This document shows, piece by piece, positions 20,448 to 24,362 of a stretch of DNA of 24,362 nt. Source of the DNA: CAZRIZ01 sp964625885 (GTDB lineage Bacteria > Patescibacteriota > Saccharimonadia > Saccharimonadales > Saccharimonadaceae); the NCBI GenBank assembly GCA_964625885.1, contig CAZVBM010000010.1:1-24362 (forward strand). The letters run 5' to 3'. The notes beneath the pieces were generated by a model, which worked only from the letters and a program-made list of their open reading frames with translations, did no database searches and had not been told where the DNA came from. The position numbers were made by a program, and so were the translations under genes. The stretch's first letter is position 1. Every line of letters starts with the position of its first letter.

Positions 20448-22268
20448 ATGCGAAAGATTACAAAACACTACAAATCGGCGGTCATCAAAGCAATAGCGGT
20501 TATTTTTGTAGCCATTTTTTACGGCCTTAATTTATCAGCACCAGTTTGGGCTGGGGTAGACGATTTTTATTTTAAGAGTTTAGACGTCGAGTATCGACTG
20601 TCGATTGATGAAGAGAACCGCTCATTCCTTAAAGTTAAAGAGACTTTCGTGGCAGTCTTTCCTGATTTTGATCAAAATCGTGGTATGGTGCGAGCTATAC
20701 CTTTAAGTTATCAGAATCATTCAGTTGATTTACAGCTAGGTGAGATTTATCGCAACGGCCAAAAAGCGCCAATCGCCAAGGACTCAACAGAGGATGGATT
20801 TAGAAGGCTAGAAATTCGCGACGATAATTATATTCACGGTGAAAATACTTTTGAGATTAACTATACGATGCGCGACGTGACATTATCGCCAGATAACAAC
20901 TCATCAATTCAAGAGTTTTACTGGGACGTCAATGGCACTGGGTGGGGGCAAAAATTTGAATCAGTGCGAGCGAAAGTGTTTATGGACGACAAGTTAGTTG
21001 ATAAATTGACTGGCGAGTCATCTTGCTACACGGGCTTTTTTGGTTCAACTGAGAAAGATTGTCTAATCAGGCAAGACCTAGATGGCAGTTTTGTGTTTGA
21101 AGCCAGTGCCCCATTGCTGGCTAGACAGAACTTAACTCTTGCAATCGGCTTTGAGGCAGGAACTTTTGCAGAGTATCAATTAACTGACGGGCAAAAACTA
21201 CTAGTGAAGGTTGCTGAAATTGCCCCGATTATTCTGACAATTATGCTGCTCGGGCTGATTATTAAGCGTATCCAGATTGGTAGTGGTGCTAAAAACAAAG
21301 CGTCCGTAGTGACACAATATTTACCTCCCGAGAATGTCGATGTTTTGCAGTCAGCTACACTACTGAGTTCGCCGATTAAAGCGGCTGCGGCCACTCTAAT
21401 TGATCTAGCGGTGCGTCACAAGATCAATATTAAAGAGGTGGAAAACTCAGGCATATTCGGTATTAAGAGCAAAAGCTATAAGATAGAGGTGATTGATACC
21501 AAAGGGCTAACTCTAAACGAGACTTTAATTCTCCAGAGTTACCTTCAAAAAGATGTTGTCGTTGGCAATAGTCGAGAGCTGAAAAAGAATGAGAGCGATA
21601 CGAGAATTGCGTCTGGAATTCAAGAGGCGCAGGCCAAAGCGTATGAGGATTTAAAGACGTTAGGGTATTATCAAGATCCGCCTGAAAAGAAGAAGTTAGT
21701 TTCTTGGTCTGTGGTTTTGATGTTGTTGTCGATTGCTAATTTAGTCTTAACCATCAAATTATCATCAGAGTATTTGCTTGAGCGAGAATGGTTGGCGTTT
21801 GTCGCCGTAGTGTTGGTATTTTCCGGTATCTCAATTTTGATCTCTCTCGCTTCAATGAGATTAAAGACTGAAAAGGGCGCCGATGTGACGCATTATCTAA
21901 AGGGACTAGAGCGGTATATTAAACTGGCTGAAGCTGAACGCTTAGCGTTTAACCAGTCGGCCGACACGGCACAAACTGTGCCGGGTGAAACCGAAGCCGA
22001 ACGACGAGTGGTTTTGTATGAGCGCATTCTGCCTTATGCAATGTTGTTTAATCTAGAAAAAACCTGGAACAAGGTTCTCGAGGCAGTTTATGAGGAGACC
22101 GGTGTAGCGCCAGATTGGTATGTCGGTATGGGTGCTTTCTCGGCTAGCGACTTTACCCAAAGCCTATCAGATTTTTCTAGTTCGGCCAGCAGTTCGTCGA
22201 GCAGCGGCTCATCGGGTGGTGGATCGTCAGGTGGTGGCGGTGGTGGTGGCGGTGGTGGCGGTTGCTAG
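20448..22268 (+). CDS. DUF2207 membrane protein with Gly-rich tail ending in Cys
   Basis: A 606-residue protein. A signal peptide with probable cleavage after PVWA (about 35) precedes the external DUF2207 beta domain (about 38-245), which contains one Cys pair (193/205) able to form a disulfide. A membrane segment (257-275), a cytoplasmic domain with YLPPENVDVLQSATLLSSP (291-309), two more membrane segments (418-437 and 448-468), and a Ser/Gly tail (576-605) follow. DUF2207 proteins usually end in such a Gly run; this one ends in a single Cys. AGGGAGGTT lies six bases before the ATG. Its biochemical role is unknown in all bacteria I know of. Confidence 0.87.
   Translation: MRKITKHYKSAVIKAIAVIFVAIFYGLNLSAPVWAGVDDFYFKSLDVEYRLSIDEENRSFLKVKETFVAVFPDFDQNRGMVRAIPLSYQNHSVDLQLGEIYRNGQKAPIAKDSTEDGFRRLEIRDDNYIHGENTFEINYTMRDVTLSPDNNSSIQEFYWDVNGTGWGQKFESVRAKVFMDDKLVDKLTGESSCYTGFFGSTEKDCLIRQDLDGSFVFEASAPLLARQNLTLAIGFEAGTFAEYQLTDGQKLLVKVAEIAPIILTIMLLGLIIKRIQIGSGAKNKASVVTQYLPPENVDVLQSATLLSSPIKAAAATLIDLAVRHKINIKEVENSGIFGIKSKSYKIEVIDTKGLTLNETLILQSYLQKDVVVGNSRELKKNESDTRIASGIQEAQAKAYEDLKTLGYYQDPPEKKKLVSWSVVLMLLSIANLVLTIKLSSEYLLEREWLAFVAVVLVFSGISILISLASMRLKTEKGADVTHYLKGLERYIKLAEAERLAFNQSADTAQTVPGETEAERRVVLYERILPYAMLFNLEKTWNKVLEAVYEETGVAPDWYVGMGAFSASDFTQSLSDFSSSASSSSSSGSSGGGSSGGGGGGGGGGGC
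22176..22265 (+). repeat. Ser then Gly codon run at the end of the DUF2207 gene
   Basis: Thirty codons of almost only Ser (TCG/AGC/AGT/TCT) and then Gly (GGT/GGC/GGA), including 11 Gly codons in a row before the final Cys. This is a low-complexity tract that could change length by slippage. Confidence 0.85.
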
Positions 22269-22288
22269 TAAAACCCCAGTAGATCAAG

Positions 22289-22294
22289 TACAAT
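22289..22294 (+). promoter_or_regulatory. Candidate -10 box of serS
   Basis: TACAAT 25 bases before the serS ATG, without a clear -35 box. It would leave a leader of about 19 nt containing GAGG. Confidence 0.35.
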
Positions 22295-22319
22295 TAATTT
22301 ATTCAAGAAAGAGGTTGCC

Positions 22320-23618
22320 ATGCTAGATATAGAATTTATTCGCAATAATCCCAAACTTGTCCAAGAGAACGCCGTCAACAAAGCTGTTGAGGTTGATATT
22401 GATGCTTTATTAGAACTGGATAGTAAGGTCCGCCAGATTAAGACCTCAATTGATGAGCTGCGTCAGGAGCGTAACAAGCTTTCGGGTAAGAACAAAAATG
22501 CTCGTCCAAGTGAGGTAGATTTAGTCAAGGGTCGGGAGTTGAAAGACCGATTAGCTAAGCTAGAGGCTGAACTAGCAAAATTAGAGCCAGAATACGTTGG
22601 TTTATGGAAAAAAGTTCCAAATATGGCTGAGCCAGATGTGCCAGTTGGGTTGAGCGAAGAACAAAGCGTCGTAACTAAGACGGTGGGTGAGCCAACCAAA
22701 TTTGATTTCAAGCCAAAGAACCATGCCGAAATTGCTGAGACCAAAGGCTGGCTTGATAAAGAGCGTGCCACTAAGGTGGCTGGTAGTCGTTTTGCTTATA
22801 TCAAAGGCGACCTAGCCAAGCTTTCTTGGGCAATGATGCAGTGGGCAGCCAATGAGTTGACGAACGAGAAAGTTATTACTAAGGTAGCGGCCGATGCCGG
22901 GCTATCAGTTTCGACCAAGCCATTCACGCTAGTTTTTCCGCCGTATATGATTAAAACTGATGTTTATGATGCGATGGACCGACTGGAGCCACGGGAGGAT
23001 CGCTACAAAATAGAAGGGCAGGAGCTATGGCTACAGGGCAGTGCCGAGCATGTTTTGGGCAGCATGCACATGAATGAGATTATTCCAGAAGCTGATTTAC
23101 CACTGCGCTACCTCGGTTATGCCACCAGTTTTCGTGAAGAGGCGGGGACTTATGGCAAGGACATGGAAGGGATAATTCGAATGCACCAGTTTGATAAGTT
23201 GGAGATGGAAAGCTTGACCACCAAAGAGGTTAGCCGAGACGAGCACTTGTTCATGATTGCTTTGCAAGAACATCTGATGTCTCAATTACAATTGCCGTAC
23301 CGAGTTCTGATGAAATGCACTTTCGACATCGGCAAGCCTAACGCCCGTGGAGTTGATATTGAAGTTTGGCTTCCTGGGCAAGATAAATATCGCGAAACTC
23401 ACACCGCCGATTATATGACGGACTACCAGACACGTCGTCTCAGCACACGAGTGCGTCGAGCTGACGGTGGGGAGGTGGAGTTGTTGCATACTAATGATGC
23501 CACGGCTTTTTCCCAGCGCCCACTAATTGCGATTATTGAAAATTTTCAAACTGCCGAGGGTGATGTTATTATCCCTGAAGTTCTGCGCCCATATATGCAA
23601 AATCGTCAGAAAATCTAG
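22320..23618 (+). CDS. serS: Seryl-tRNA synthetase
   Basis: Charges tRNA-Ser. The 432-residue protein has the N-terminal tRNA-binding coiled coil (about 25-100, rich in Lys/Glu/Leu) and then the class II core. The TxE-like serine site is seen in WLQGSAEHVLGSMH, and motif 2 is FREEAGTYGKDMEGIIRMHQFDKLEM. The motif 3 region is TNDATAFSQRPLIAIIENFQ, where the usual Gly before Arg is Gln but the Arg is kept, followed by IPEVLRPYM. GAGG lies five bases before the ATG. It stands alone after the DUF2207 gene, and only AT-rich sequence with a weak inverted repeat follows. Confidence 0.95.
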   Translation: MLDIEFIRNNPKLVQENAVNKAVEVDIDALLELDSKVRQIKTSIDELRQERNKLSGKNKNARPSEVDLVKGRELKDRLAKLEAELAKLEPEYVGLWKKVPNMAEPDVPVGLSEEQSVVTKTVGEPTKFDFKPKNHAEIAETKGWLDKERATKVAGSRFAYIKGDLAKLSWAMMQWAANELTNEKVITKVAADAGLSVSTKPFTLVFPPYMIKTDVYDAMDRLEPREDRYKIEGQELWLQGSAEHVLGSMHMNEIIPEADLPLRYLGYATSFREEAGTYGKDMEGIIRMHQFDKLEMESLTTKEVSRDEHLFMIALQEHLMSQLQLPYRVLMKCTFDIGKPNARGVDIEVWLPGQDKYRETHTADYMTDYQTRRLSTRVRRADGGEVELLHTNDATAFSQRPLIAIIENFQTAEGDVIIPEVLRPYMQNRQKI

Positions 23619-23647
23619 GACTTTTTAAAAAATCTTTCAAAAAGTAC

Positions 23648-23676
23648 TTGACAACCCCAAACCGCTCATGTTAAAG
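23648..23676 (+). promoter_or_regulatory. Promoter of the RCC1-repeat gene with an overlapping inverted repeat
   Basis: A perfect TTGACA (23648-23653), a 17-nt spacer and TTAAAG (23671-23676), or TAAAGT at 18 nt with TGT before it. CCCAAAC (23656-23662) and GTTTGGG (23676-23682) form 7-bp inverted arms across the spacer and -10. A small hairpin, ACTAC (23685-23689) with GTAGT (23696-23700), lies near the predicted 5' end of the mRNA. Confidence 0.65.
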
Positions 23677-23733
23677 TTTGGGTAACTACTAAAGTGTAGT
23701 GTGTATATCATATTCAGGGGAAAGGTACTCTAA

Positions 23734-24362
23734 TTGAGATTAGTTACTCGCCAAGCAACTAAGTTTCAGTCTAAGTTATTATTTAGGCACAAGTTTAACT
23801 ATGGTTTAGCCATAGTTATTTCCTTATCACTTATTACATTACTGACACCACTGCTTAAGAAAAGCTTTGATCCTAATTTAAATCAGGCTAGTGCGGCCAC
23901 ACCAACCATCACTAGACTATCCCAGACCATCGGACTACCAGCTGGTGGAGATCGGGTTGTAATACAGGGGGCTAACTTTAATCAAGATGTAAGATTTAAC
24001 CAAATCACGGGTGGAAGATTTCACACCTGCGCTACTACCATGGAAGGTCAGGCCTACTGTTGGGGATCTAACTCCGCTGGTCAACTCGGCACTGGTAATA
24101 CCGCTGACTCCTCGGTCCCCATCGCCGTTAAAGCCGATCAACCAACTGATGCCCTCTATGGTAAGACGATTGCCCAAATCACGGCTGGTGAATCTCACAC
24201 CTGCGCCACTACCAATGACGGTCAGGCCTACTGTTGGGGATATAACTCCTCTGGTCAACTCGGCACTGGTAATACCACCCGGTCTCTCGTCCCCATCGCT
24301 GTTAAAGCCAATCAACCAACTGATGCCCTCTATGGTAAGACGATTAGCCAAATCACGGCTGG
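23734..24362 (+). CDS. RCC1-repeat surface protein (5' part, runs off the window)
   Basis: Open to the window edge for 209 codons. The start is TTG at 23734: an in-frame TAA sits directly before it, GGGGAAAGG lies eight bases upstream, and no ATG is nearby. The N-terminus has a basic stretch and one hydrophobic segment (about 22-37), giving a signal peptide or membrane anchor. A short piece like the start of an IPT/TIG domain follows (GLPAGGDRVVIQGANF, about 65-80). Then come RCC1-type beta-propeller blades with ITAGESHTCATTNDGQAYCWGYNSSGQLGTGN, each with two Cys. RCC1-like proteins are frequent on the surface of Patescibacteria; binding of a partner is plausible but not shown. Confidence 0.87.
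   Translation, partial: MRLVTRQATKFQSKLLFRHKFNYGLAIVISLSLITLLTPLLKKSFDPNLNQASAATPTITRLSQTIGLPAGGDRVVIQGANFNQDVRFNQITGGRFHTCATTMEGQAYCWGSNSAGQLGTGNTADSSVPIAVKADQPTDALYGKTIAQITAGESHTCATTNDGQAYCWGYNSSGQLGTGNTTRSLVPIAVKANQPTDALYGKTISQITA
24001..24362 (+). repeat. Tandem 174-bp RCC1 blade repeats
   Basis: The segment CAAATCACGG(G/C)TGG starts at 24001, 24175 and 24349, an exact period of 174 bp (58 residues). The DNA identity of neighbouring units is high, so they arose or were homogenised recently. The array continues past the window. Confidence 0.92.

Noticed and set aside
23620..23646. ACTTTTT/AAAAAGT repeat after serS as a terminator
   Set aside because: The arms are only A and T apart from one pair and the stem would be weak; not enough to call.
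23935..24351. Antisense open frame of 138 codons at the right edge
   Set aside because: It is the reverse of the RCC1 repeats; the plus-strand frame has the RCC1 motifs, a Shine-Dalgarno sequence and a promoter.
1..24362. UGA read as glycine (code 25)
   Set aside because: All core proteins are full length with normal ends under the standard code and contain no in-frame UGA, so reassignment is not seen; only avoidance of UGA as a stop is.

Overview
The window reads as a chromosomal segment of a Candidatus Saccharibacteria (TM7) or closely related Patescibacteria/CPR genome. I infer this from gene content and have not run a taxonomic search. The signs are a stripped-down translation cluster, a short EF-Ts, a prolyl-tRNA synthetase without its editing domain, wall-anchored thioester/Cna-B and RCC1-repeat surface proteins, and very tight packing. 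All ORFs read through with UGA untranslated, so this is not the UGA=Gly code of Gracilibacteria/Absconditabacteria. Even so, none of the 26 visible stop codons is UGA.

Layout. 1-2620 is a surface-protein region: the tail of an upstream exported protein, a terminator, a consensus promoter, a 78-residue acidic protein and a 706-residue LPXTG adhesin with a thioester domain, two Cna-B domains and five cysteine-paired repeats. 2620-5570 carries galU (UDP-glucose synthesis), rplU (L21) and the parA-parB pair. 5585-9922 is an envelope block: lepB (signal peptidase I) on the minus strand, divergent from an LCP-family ligase, an unknown multi-pass membrane protein and an HtrA-type protease. 9919-11839 is prmC-prfA on the minus strand, followed by rpmE (type B L31), also minus. 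rpmE is divergent from rpsB-tsf. An unknown minus-strand gene sits where pyrH often lies, followed by frr, an RseP-like M50 protease, a CPBP protease, proS, greA, lysS, a small membrane protein, a DUF2207 protein and serS. The window closes with the 5' part of a TTG-started RCC1-repeat surface protein whose 174-bp repeats run off the edge.

How it works together. The envelope genes form a coherent export, quality-control and anchoring set: signal peptidase, LCP ligase, HtrA, M50 and CPBP proteases, DUF2207, and sortase-type and RCC1 surface proteins. The rest is translation: L21, L31, S2, EF-Ts, RRF, RF1 and its methylase, ProRS, LysRS, SerRS and GreA. Regulation is readable in several places. 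Promoters resemble sigma-70 boxes, commonly with an extended -10. Five genes have a -10 box only 7-9 nt before the start codon and no Shine-Dalgarno sequence, which predicts leaderless mRNAs, while genes inside operons or with longer leaders carry Shine-Dalgarno sequences. The rpsB leader can fold into a structure whose loop complements its own Shine-Dalgarno sequence. No tRNA, rRNA, CRISPR array or insertion sequence was recognised, and no stretch over 300 bases lacks a gene.
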